From assembly GCF_026262505.1 (NCBI RefSeq), contig NC_067203.1:1364001-1428000 (forward strand): a stretch of 64,000 bases of DNA, in the 5' to 3' direction. The DNA is from Trichomonas vaginalis G3 (taxonomy: Eukaryota; Parabasalia; Trichomonadida; Trichomonadidae). The first letter of the stretch is position 1; each line of letters opens with the position of its first letter. Below, in pieces: positions 38,284-47,741 of this stretch. The translations under genes and the position numbers were made by a program. Below the pieces are notes generated by a model, which saw nothing but the letters and a program-made list of their open reading frames with translations, did not search any database and was not told the origin of the DNA.

Positions 38284-38903
38284 TTACCTTCCACCCATGA
38301 TGGCTCCAAGTAAGCGTTGAAGACGTGGATCGCCCATCATTGACATAATTGCAGCTGGATTTGACTGAATTTGTGATAAGAGGTCGACCATATCTGGTTC
38401 TTCAAGCATTGCCTGGACAGAAGGATCCTTCAGACGTTCAGCAAACTGAGCAAACATTGGATTATTAGCGAACATTGCACCAAGTTGCTCAGCCATGTTT
38501 GCGCCGTTGCCAGCACCACCCTGTGGCTTTTCTGGCCAAGGGATGCAAGGTTATCCTTCAAAGCCTGGTTATCTGTGCAAGCACGAATACCACGCTTATA
38601 TGCCTCGCGAGCTTCATCAATCTTGTTAAGCTTGTAGAGGCAAGGCCAAGCGAGAGTAGGACTTCGGGAATGTTGGATTGAGAGAGATAGCCTTCTCAGA
38701 ATCGTCAATTGCAGCTTGATAATCTCCTTTTGTAGTATAAGCGGCTGCAGGTTGCAGTAGAAGATATGCTGTGAAGGATCGACTTTGATAGCTTCTGTGT
38801 AATATCTGATAGCTTCGTCAACATTTCCGGCAGATAATGCTTCGTTTCCTTTGACTTTCAACTTGTTAGCAGCATCGGTATCGTACTTTGGTTCTGGGAT
38901 CAA
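38284..38903 (-). pseudogene. SGTA-like TPR gene, copy C, 5' truncated and frameshifted
   Basis: Matches residues ~57-264 of 51288-52082. The N-terminal dimerisation region is absent because the copy ends at 38903. Single-base losses near 38533, 38640, 38652 and 38748 split it into ORFs 38284-38496 and 38430-38915. Confidence 0.85.
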
Positions 38904-39639
38904 ATCAAACATCATTTGTATGTAGGTTTTTAGTTCGATTGGAGCTGCTTCATAATGAGATCTCTCATCAATTGATGAGGGAGATCATAACAAAGCAGCT
39001 CTAATGTATATGCTCGTATTAACCGGGTTGTAATGCGTTGTAACGTCAGCTTGTAGTTCGTTTGGGGCCACTTCACATTGAGATGAGAAGAAATGATTAA
39101 AGGACTCTGAAAGGCTTTGGCCGTTGATGTTGTAATCGCATTACTTGGAACTAGCTGGATGCTAAGCTGTGTAGAATGTTCGATTAGAGCTGTTTTGATA
39201 TGATTTTTCTCATCATAAGATTGGAGGAATCATAGCAAAACAACTCTATGGGTTTACACATCATCTACTTGTATGTAGATGTTTGGGAAATTGTCTTGTT
39301 AATCGATTTTCGAGATGACTTTCAAATGCTATAATCAAATGACAAACAAGTCTAAGATTTCTCGACAATACATCAAATCATGATGTTTGTAAGTGCGATG
39401 AGATTAGAGTTTTTGAAGGAATGACAAGAGAAGTAGGGAAGCTCGGTATTCGCCGAGCAAATTAAAATTAACGTATGGATTAAATTTTAAGAGGAATTCA
39501 ATTTTAATTACGGGTTGTTCAATATTGATTAATATAAATTTATTAATAAGAATAAACAATTTTTGTTTTTGAATTTATTCAATTTATAGCTTTATATAGT
39601 TTCAAAATTGTACAACTATGATTATTTCAAACAAAAAAT
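38904..39639. repeat. region of hairpin repeats (38938-39003, 39183-39248)
   Basis: Two diverged copies of the ATTAGAG-type hairpin found at 24727. The copy at 38938-39003 has an inner CTCATCAATTGATGAG palindrome. About 60 bp before the 39183 copy also resemble the flank of the 24727 copy. The rest shows no gene. Confidence 0.6.
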
Positions 39640-40200
39640 ATCTTACTTTTTCACTCACTTTCACCCTCACTTTTCCCGTAATTCAAATTTCAACATTATG
39701 TATTTTAATTCCTTATAGTATTTTTAACATAATTAATCAAATAATAATTGGAAGTTCTGAACTCACTTTTTCCGTAATTCAAAATCAAAAATATGAATAA
39801 TATATCTATTTATTATATACTAATGCTATTTTCAACTAGAAGTGAGGTACGGTAATCTTACGGATTCCCGTAAATCAATTTTACGGAAAAAGTGCAGTAA
39901 ACTACTCAATTTACGGGAAAAGTGTCGTAAACTATTGATGTGGCGGTAAAATCACGGTAATTCACGGAAAGCTATATGCGAAAATTTGAAATTATACAAA
40001 ATCGAGCGAAACCACTTTTAAATAGGTTGTTCTCGTATTTCAAATACTATTCCCAGATTTATTGTCGTCAGAATATTTCCAAATTTTTGCCGATTTACAA
40101 AAAATGATTTACAAAGTATATTTTTTAATCTAAAAAATTCCTAAAAAAAGGAACCGGTGTGCGGAAACCTCGGTAAATTACCGCGGTTCCCGTTGGGACT
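39640..40200. repeat. cluster of CACTTTTCCCGTAA motifs in both orientations
   Basis: CACTTTT(C/T)CCGTAA at about 39667 and 39766, and its reverse form (TTACGG(A/G)AAAAGTG) at about 39882 and 39913, with more CGGTAA/TTACCG words to 40190. Looks like the end of a mobile element or a binding-site cluster. A 60-codon ORF at 39618-39800 has no coding character. Confidence 0.4.
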
Positions 40201-40545
40201 GCCATATTTTTTTGAATAAAGCTCTGTGATTATAAAAAAATATTAATACTGAGTCATGACTTTTATATATCAAAAGTAGTACAAATTGAAAGTATTCTTA
40301 TTGTGATAAAGTTTGATATAGATTATTTTCATTGCCAAAAACATTTGTTTGCTGAAAAGTGACACAGACTAAGAATTCTGATTATTTTCAATTCAAACTG
40401 AATAGGAATACTGAAATTCATAATTTTAAAATAAAATATAGGATACATACATTATGTATGATTCGCAGGTGTTTATTATAAACTATATTACTTTCAATAA
40501 AATAAATTTCATAAAATTAAAATGATTATTAAATAAATAATGATT

Positions 40546-41091
40546 TTAAAAGTCTAGTTCCATCGACTCGTAGCTAAGTGAGTTTAAATCATCGAAATTG
40601 ATTTGGAATTCATTGGAATCAGGAATTGATAAATCAAGCAATTGATCTTCTTTTTTCGTATTATTTGTAGGACGTTTCTTTCTTCTTGTTGAATATGCTT
40701 CCATGCATAGATTATAAACATTTTCTCTAGATGCATGCCTCCGCATTAATTTTCGATATTGAGACTTTAAACTTACATCTGTTCTATTGTGCATTAATGA
40801 AGCAATCTTCCTCCATTTCTTTCCAATTTCTTCGACTTTAACAAGTAGAAAATGATTTTCTTCTGGCGTAAATTCTTTTTTGTTGATTCTACTGTCAAGG
40901 TAGTTTGTCCAACGATCTTTGCACTGTCTGGGGTTTCTTGAATGCATCTGCTGTGCTATATAATTCCAGTTTATATCCCTTTTTCGTGGAAAGAACTTAA
41001 CAAGATCGCTAAGTCTGCGATCTTCTTCAGGGGTAAATGGATTCTTTAGGCTTTTACTGCTCTTCTCAATAAATGTATATTCCATCTCCAT
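40546..41091 (-). CDS. R2R3 Myb-like DNA-binding protein
   Basis: 181 residues. Two Myb repeats: residues ~18-66 (NPFTPEEDRRLSDLV ... NWNYIAQQM ... RQCKDRWTNYL) and ~71-116 (EFTPEENHFLLVKVEEIGK ... WRKIASLM ... LKSQYRKLM). A basic stretch (TRRKKRPTNN) and an acidic C-terminal tail follow. The first Trp of each repeat is Phe, common in trichomonad Mybs. Such proteins include regulators of Trichomonas promoters. The ORF is intact although its surroundings are indel-rich. Confidence 0.92.
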   Translation of the reverse strand: MEMEYTFIEKSSKSLKNPFTPEEDRRLSDLVKFFPRKRDINWNYIAQQMHSRNPRQCKDRWTNYLDSRINKKEFTPEENHFLLVKVEEIGKKWRKIASLMHNRTDVSLKSQYRKLMRRHASRENVYNLCMEAYSTRRKKRPTNNTKKEDQLLDLSIPDSNEFQINFDDLNSLSYESMELDF

Positions 41092-42057
41092 TTATTTCTG
41101 AATATTATCGGCAATTTTGATAAAAGTCTTTTGAATGCTTCAAATAGCGATCATGAAAAACTCAAAAACCATTTGATTTGCATGTGATATTTAAAATATT
41201 TCACCGTGATCCAAATAGCTTTTCTTAGAAATTTTTAAAAATTTGAATATAAATAGACGATAGAGTCCAGAATTCATTTTTTGAAAGGCCATTCAAAAAA
41301 TAATTGAATAAATGATCTTTTCCCTATTTCTTTTCCCTTGGAGTTCAGACAAAAATGTCCTGTTTTAATATAGTTTATTGCATATCATAATGCCCATCAA
41401 ATTATTATTTCACTTTAATTGAAATTTCAAACTTGCAGAAATCAAAATCATAATCAAAATAGTCAATTGAATAATGCATAAATTTGAAAGTAATCGGATT
41501 AATATCAATCATTCATTTTCTTGCAAAAATTGCAATATAAATCATGTTGGAAGCATTTGTAATGCAATGATGTGGTAATGTTTTTTAATACCAATCATTA
41601 CACGCATTTTTAATTGACCTCAAAAAATGATTTTGATTCAAATTGTCATCCATCCTGCCAACCGTAAAAAACAAATATAATTACAATATAATTGGATAAG
41701 AAGGTAGTAAATTTATAGATTTCTATTACATTCTGAAGAGGAAAGCTGTGGGGAATATCCGAAATTTTAAGAGATTAAATTATTGACTCATTAGAGTTAT
41801 AAAAAAGACTGATAACTAACAGGGTTATCGTATTTTAATAAGCATTGAATCAATAAACCAGACTTTCCACGATTCCTTATCTGTGGTAATTCAAATCAAT
41901 TTAAATATTGAGAAATCCTATTTCTGAAAGAAGGAAAGGTTTCTGAATCATAGTTATATAGAATAAAATCAGATATGTTAATATTGAGATATAAATTTTG
42001 TATTATAATCTAAAAAATGTCATGTATGAGGAGGAATACGATAGTTGTCATACAATT
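41092..42057. other. intergenic, nothing recognised
   Basis: About 965 bp, AT-rich, from the Myb start to the Maverick A run. The last bases before the run are ACAATT, which match the CAATT just outside the other Maverick end (32156-32160). Confidence 0.5.
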
Positions 42058-42583
42058 AAAAAAAAAAAAAAAAAAAAAAAGGTAGTGGGGCTTCCAGGCA
42101 CTTCGTGCTTCTAGCCTGATGATGTTTAATATAAAGAAGTTTTTTATTCGGAAAATTCTTCTGGGTCGAAACATTATATATAATGTGTCACTTTTCACAA
42201 ATTATATATGTTTTCATGTTTTGTCAAGACTTCTTCGTAAATGTTTTGTCAAGACTTCTTCGTAAAATCAGACAAAAATAAAGTTTAGGGTAGAAGGTTA
42301 GATCTAACCTCTTTTCTAACTCTTTTCTACCCTCTTGAATTTTCAAGACTTCTCGTAAATGTTTTGTCAAAACTTCTTCGTAAAATAGACAAAAATAATG
42401 TTTAGGTGAAGAGGTGAGATCTCACCTGTTTTTCACCTGTTTTCTCACCTCTTGAATTTTCATGATTTCATCGTAAATGTTTTGTCAAGACTTCTTCGTA
42501 AAATGTTTTGTCAAGACTTCTTCGTAAATGTTTTGTCACTTTTCTGTCACTTTTCAGGAAAAACATTTTTTTTATTATATATA
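42058..42583. repeat. Maverick terminal inverted repeat (outer part)
   Basis: Inverted counterpart of 31569-32155: A run, GGTAGTGGGG (42081-42090), terminal hairpin (42098-42110, one base short), repeated AAGACTTCTTCGTAAATGTT units, one degenerate (42300) and one intact (42413-42426) GGTGAGATCTCACC module. Confidence 0.85.
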
Positions 42584-43390
42584 ATGAATTTTACAAAACC
42601 ACCGTTACCGTTCTTTGGAAATAAGAGTAGATGTAAAGATATTATATTGAGAGAACTTAAGAAACTACCGAATGGTCTAACATTGTAGATTTGTTCGGTG
42701 GAAGTTTCTATATATCCCATTTGTGCCATATAATATTCCAGACTCAAAGATTATATGCAATGACTTCGACAACTATATGGACCGTCTCAACATATTCCAG
42801 ACACAAACAATTATTGAAAGAGTTAAAAGAAAAGATACCTATAGGTAAGATGGAACGTATACCATTAGATAAAAAAATATTGTGAGAGAGGTTTTGAAAA
42901 AAGCAGAATATATGACTGGGATAGTATATCTGCTAGACTATTATATAGTGGTCTATAAGAGTTCATGACATTGAAACACTTATGTCAAAAGTTTTATATC
43001 TTAACTATACAAATGTTTTCAAAGAGGACATAGAAAAATATATTGAGGGTATAGAGTTTGTGAGATGTCATTGGACAGAGTTTGTATGAAAAATATAAAG
43101 ACAAGGAAAATGTTTTGTTTATAGTGGACCCGCCGTTCTTTAACACATGGGATTTTCAATACCAAGTAGACTGGACTTTGAGAGACTCTTTAGAAACTTT
43201 AGACGTTTACATAACCATCCATGCTTTTACTTTACATCCGATAAAGTGGTTTGGAAACCGTTATGAGATGGTTAGAGGACATACATGACTATGAGTTTAT
43301 ATATGACAAGATAGAATATGAGAGGGTCCTATAAACTGGAGAAAGTGTCATAACAAAGAAATTTTATTAGTAAGTAAATGTGGTTTGAAA
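42584..43390 (+). pseudogene. Dam-type methyltransferase, many indels
   Basis: Same gene as 30750-31568, from ATG 42584-42586. Single-base changes near 42685, 42728, 42788, 42878, 42910, 42950 and 43080 break the frame. The normal stop (TAG) reads TGG at 43390, so the frame would run on into the small membrane protein. Probably sequence error plus decay. Confidence 0.85.
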
Positions 43391-43504
43391 TGGCTACTTG
43401 TTTTAGGTTTTTTCCATTGTGTCATTTATTTATTTGACGTGGCAGAAAAGTACAGAGAATATGAAGATGAACATGCCTGCAAATGTTCAGATATGTACTC
43501 GTAG
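43378..43504 (+). pseudogene. small membrane protein, counterpart of 30637-30765
   Basis: The same overlapping ATG inside the Dam 3' end and the same Phe/Leu-rich segment, with indels that shift the frame. Confidence 0.5.
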
Positions 43505-43526
43505 AGATATTTTTATCTAATATTAA

Positions 43527-43882
43527 ATGGACGCACAGAATTAGCGAATGCACAGCAACCTGGACAACCAAACCCAGAGAATATTCCAAATGAAGTTAGA
43601 ATACAAACTGCAATGGCAAACTATGGTCAAGTGCCAACAGATGTACAAATGCAAACTGCCATGTCAAATCGCTGCGTTAGGTTTGCCACCATGGTAATGC
43701 AAATATGAGATGGAAAGAGTTTTATACAAACCCTGAAGTGATATAAACAACTTTATGCAGATGACGCGAACACAGGAGTTGACCCAGAATATGTTTTCTA
43801 CCAGAGGAGAAACAGAATGTATGAGCTCCAGTTAAAGAATGCTATGGAACTCAACAGGAAACGTAAGAGACTAGGCGGACAT
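43527..43882 (+). pseudogene. MDAQN-type Maverick protein, frameshifted
   Basis: Starts as 30613-30356 after the same TTTTTATCTAATATTAA motif. Frame breaks near 43540, 43670, 43695 and 43745. The 3' part, absent from the other end, encodes PEYVFYQRRNRMYELQLKN and a basic end NRKRKRLGGH. Confidence 0.55.
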
Positions 43883-43903
43883 TAGATTTTTACATATAGT
43901 AAA

Positions 43904-44145
43904 ATGGGTTTCTTCAGTAGTATTGGAAACTTCTTTCGAAATGTTGGAAGAGGTATATGGAATGGAATAAAAACCGTAGGAAGAGGATTTGGAACGGAGT
44001 CAAAAATATTGGTAAAAGAGTAGGTCAGTTTGTTGGTATTATACCTAAAGACCCTGAACCAGAAGAGCAAGCTCCTGTTATACAACAGCCTGAACCTGCA
44101 CCACAGTCTAGTTGGCAACCAAATCCAACACCTCAACCGTATTAA
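43904..44145 (+). pseudogene. small amphipathic basic protein, one frameshift
   Basis: Starts MGFFSSIGNFFRNVGRGIWN, an amphipathic Gly/Phe/Trp helix, then a near-repeat (RIWNGVKNIGKRVGQFVG) in the second frame and a Pro/Gln-rich tail ending QPNPTPQPY. The indel is near 43985-44005. Layout similar to 8342 and 47742; resembles membrane-active minor virion proteins by design only. Ends 4 bp from the convergent capsid-like gene. Confidence 0.5.
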
Positions 44146-44149
44146 AAAA

Positions 44150-44998
44150 TTATATTTTATCCGTTCGATAGTAGTTGTATATGAAACTAAGTTCTAAGTA
44201 AAACGCATGGTATAATGGAATTATTCTTTTTCTTCCATCTGTAGTAAACCATACTTGAAAGTCTGAAATACTTCCACTTGGTGGTTCGTATAACTTTGTA
44301 GGTTTTTCGTAAAAGTCATTTGCCAAGCATAAAAAAGAGTTTTGGGCGCCAGAAAATGAAGCATGAACAATAATAGCATCTTGGTCGAAAACATTTTTCA
44401 TATGTTCCATTAGGTTTTTCGACTTCATAAAAGTCTGGGTGTACTGGATATGCTGCAGGCTGATTTAACATCCTCATAAATCTATACCATGCCAAGTTGT
44501 TATTTTTGTAGAAATATAAACGTTTTCTCCAAGGTCTTCTATTCTATTGATTTTAACAGTTGCATTTTTCCTGTCATAAATAATATCGAGATGGTACTCT
44601 CCTTCGTCAATGTTATACTGGTTTGCATATTCGAGATAGATGTCGTTTATTTTTTCTTGAAAAGCTTGAAGAGTTGTTTCTAAGTTTACAAGCAAACTAA
44701 CTTGTAAAAGTTTTCCCTGTTCAAATTTCTCATACATACGTTTTCTTTGTTATAGTATCGAACTTCAAAACCGACCGTAAATGGGAAACCATGTATGGCT
44801 TCTGAAATGAACTTCATTCTACGAAGGCCAATAGCTTTTGTGACAGATGGGTCTCTTAGCCATCTTAATGGGTAGTCAAAACGATAGCCTTCATGCTTTA
44901 CGGTCTCTGTCTCAAAACTTTTGACCGACATTAGTAAAAAGTTCATCTAATGGTTTAGTTGTAGCAATTCTTGAATTTTCTTTTTCTATTGAAAGCAT
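44150..44998 (-). pseudogene. putative virion protein, relative of 7235-8116, frameshifted
   Basis: Start ATG 44996-44998 (MLSIEKENSRIATTK..). The frames then change near 44935, 44740 and 44440 to give ORFs 44686-44946, 44474-44737 and 44150-44428. The YRFDYPLRWLRD..KAIGLRR block matches YTYEYPRHWVEY..KAIEIRQ in fragment 1. The C-terminus has FQVWFTTDGRKRIIPLYH, like the final strands of capsid-type proteins. Minor capsid role inferred. Confidence 0.6.
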
Positions 44999-45016
44999 AT
45001 TTTATCTAGAATAAAA
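44999..45016. promoter_or_regulatory. 18-bp near-palindromic bidirectional promoter spacer
   Basis: ATTTTATCTAGAATAAAA separates divergent ATGs at 44998 and 45017. Read in either direction it gives TTTTAT(T)CTA close to the ATG, the shared Maverick motif. Confidence 0.6.
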
Positions 45017-46762
45017 ATGTCGAAAGATATTGCTTCCATGAGAGAAATACAACACAACCGACAACTCATTATGCAAGCTCTAAATAAGAACACAACAAAC
45101 TTTTCAAACTATTTCTAAGATATCTGAGTCATTGAAAGAAGGAAACTTAAAACTGACATTAAACCCAATGACAGATGAGTTTCTGTTTCAAGACAATAAG
45201 AACCATACTGTCTGTATAAATCCAACAAAAGGAACTTTAACGAGAAAAACTATAAATGAACTTCTTTTGAAAACAAGATGTTGACAACAAAGCTGACAAA
45301 GAATATGTAGACGATGCAATAGCAAAAGAAGAAGAAAGAGCTAACAATGCTTATGCAACAAAAGAACATACTCATCCTGAACTAGCAGACAAAACATATG
45401 TTGACAATAAAATGTCAGTGAAGTGACAAGAGCTGAAAACGAATATTCTAAAAAGACTCATACACATTCTATATCTGAAAATAACAGACTTACAAGAAAC
45501 CTTAAACAGTAAAAGTGCCGTTGGACATACACATACCATTGCAAATATTACAAACTTACAAGAAACCTTAAACAGTAAAAGTGACGTTGGACATACACAT
45601 ACCATTGCAAATATTACAAACTTACAAGAAACCTTAAACAGGAAAAGTGACGTTGGACATACACATACATCTTCTGAAATAACAGACTTAAACGTTAGCC
45701 TTGAAAAGAAAGCAGATAAAACATATGTCAATGAAATATACCAAAGTTTGATAGGAACAACGAAAAATATTGAAACTATTGTTGGTGACTTTTCTGTCAA
45801 TGAAGAAAACAAATATTTTAGATGGGAGTTTGTCACTCCTTAAAAAATGGTATACGGTATAAACTCATTCCGAAAAATAACAATGAAATGTATGTAGGCT
45901 ATATATAAAGAATAATGGTACACAAGTTAAAGTTCCATTAGACAACAACTGCTACTTAAACTTATATGGAGACGAAACAAAAGAAATATTTAAGATTTAT
46001 GAAATGACAGATATGACATTGCCTGACCCAGCTCCAGCACCATATTATTATGACTATGGAGATGACGTCAGAACACCACATGTAGATGAACAAAAGCTAA
46101 CATTATATTTAGATTTTTATAGATATAAAAGATATAATGCAATAGAAAAAACGAGAATAGTATACTATTATGAAGATGACAGAAATAAATATTATAGTCA
46201 AGACTTTACCTACCCTGAAAACATAAGATTATATTATAAAAAATATTCTGACACAAACCAGAAGAAACCTGAAATAGTTGCACTATATTTTAAGTTCAAA
46301 AAGAGACAATCCTATAATATCTCATATGTTTGATTTAATGAACCCAGTAGGTTCTATTTATACATCTATGGAAGCAAGAGGTCCTCAAGTAATGTTTGGT
46401 GTTGGTGCATGGGAACAAATAGTCGACAGGTTTTTGTATTGTGCAAACTCTTCAAAGGAAACAGGTGGAAGTAAAACGATTTCAGGTGAAAATTTACCTG
46501 CACACAAGTCACTAACATAGATTTAAGTACATCTCAAGCAGGTTGGCATAAGCATAGATATTGGGATTGGTCCAGGAATGACAAAAGGTCAAGGATATGA
46601 TGTTAAAGACGACGTTAAGTTTGCTATAAATTGTTACTGGATGACACTCAGGGAGAAGGAAACCATACACATTTCGTTTCAGGATATACGCAAACAACGG
46701 GACAAAGTAAAGAATACATGCCACCTTACATGACAGTTTACGCATGGTATAGAATTGCTTAG
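45017..46762 (+). pseudogene. fibre protein with phage tail-collar-like end, frameshifted
   Basis: Begins MSKDIASMREIQHNRQLIMQ and ends AWYRIA at 46762. The shaft has phage-fibre-like repeats: KADKEYVDD, TYVDNKM, and three copies of a 66-bp unit (22 residues, NLQETLNSKSDVGHTHTIAN) at about 45490-45680. The tip repeats the collar pattern of the 1349 protein (PVGSIYTSMEARGPQVMFG, FLYCANSSKETGGSK, then HxH sites). Several indels break it (near 45105, 45280, 45410, 45475, 45840, 46310, 46510). It is convergent with the integrase; the stops overlap. Confidence 0.7.
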
Positions 46763-47724
46763 TCGTCATTTTCAACTTCTTTAGCATATTCGTCAGGAGT
46801 TGTCTTATATTTGTTAGGAACTGTCTTTGAAAGTATACCACCTTGAACTTTGACAAGTTTGAAACGAGGTCTGACAATAGAGTTTTTTATCTTCTGCTTG
46901 CAGTCTGTACATTTTGCCATGTTTGCCTAAAACTTCATAATATTCTCTTGTATACTTTCTTCTATTTTTACGAACACGAATGTGAGTACCTGTCGGGTTC
47001 CCATTGTTGTCATAGTCAATAGTATTTTCATATGGGTCGCGTTTAGGTATTTCTATTTTTACTTTGTCGCCTTTCTTAAGTTTGAAGCCCGGCATTCTTT
47101 TCTTGTTTGTCTCTTTTGACTAAACTATTAAATATATAGTCTTTCTCTAAGTCGGGGTTGTTTTTCATTTCTTCGGGGGAGTGGTTTCCCAAACCTTTTT
47201 GTTTACGGCTATTGTAAATATTTAAAACTTGTCTCATCTTTGCCATGGAGAAGTGTCTATATTTGTCGTCATATGACATTTCATTTGCTTCAGCACCTTG
47301 TGGTTGGTTTAAGTCTCTTAACATTTTTATACATCCGTCAATGACACCAAGAGCAGAATGGTTTTGGTCGACAATGAAATATTGGTTTACATTTTTTGAA
47401 CGCAGATAGTTTTTTACATCATCTGATTTGAAAAGAACTTTCACAGTCAGATGTCAGTTTTGTTGGATGGTATTTGTCAACGAATATTGTCAAAGCAGTT
47501 TTCACATCTAAAATATTTTTTGGACCATAATGGTATGGCTTCACAGTATCTTGTGTTTTGACCGACAAATATTAGCCAGTATGGTGGTCCATCTGTTTAA
47601 CTCTCGGAATGTTTTCCAAGATATCCATAAACCAAGCATTTTGGTGTTTGAAACTAAAGATTTTTACCATGAGTGCTTTCTTTGTCGCTTTAGAAACATA
47701 GGGGTCCTTGTTTGGATTCGTCAT
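46759..47724 (-). pseudogene. Maverick integrase (rve family), frameshifted
   Basis: Starts at ATG 47722-47724 (MTNPNKDPYVSKATKKALMV). Coding sense continues through breaks near 47575, 47455, 47085 and 46890 to TAA 46759-46761. The core pieces include LTSDCES (second Asp), and DQNHSALGVIDGCIKMLRDL, where the third acidic position is Asp. The C-terminal part is a basic beta-barrel/chromo-like module (LKKGDKVKIEIPKRDP). Divergent from the 47742 gene over 17 bp. Confidence 0.75.
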
Positions 47725-47741
47725 TTTTTATCCTATAAGAA
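47725..47741. promoter_or_regulatory. 17-bp bidirectional promoter spacer
   Basis: TTTTTATCCTATAAGAA between divergent ATGs at 47724 and 47742, with the TTTTTATCCTA motif in the plus direction. Confidence 0.55.

Larger units (their letters stand above)
36442..38903. repeat. duplicated segment, copy C (matches 49442-51910)
   Basis: Carries the same NT-C2-like, BspA-like and SGTA-like genes as 49442-51910, with many single-base indels and a few substitutions. It begins right after the N gap and ends inside the SGTA-like gene at about 38903, where sequence leading to a hairpin repeat begins. Confidence 0.9.

Noticed and set aside
39618-39800. 60-residue plus-strand ORF
   Set aside because: Composition follows AT-rich repeats of CACTTTTCCCGTAA type; no coding character.
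45372-45836. 154-residue minus-strand ORF with repeats
   Set aside because: Antisense of the repeated fibre shaft on the plus strand, which has the recognisable protein pattern.
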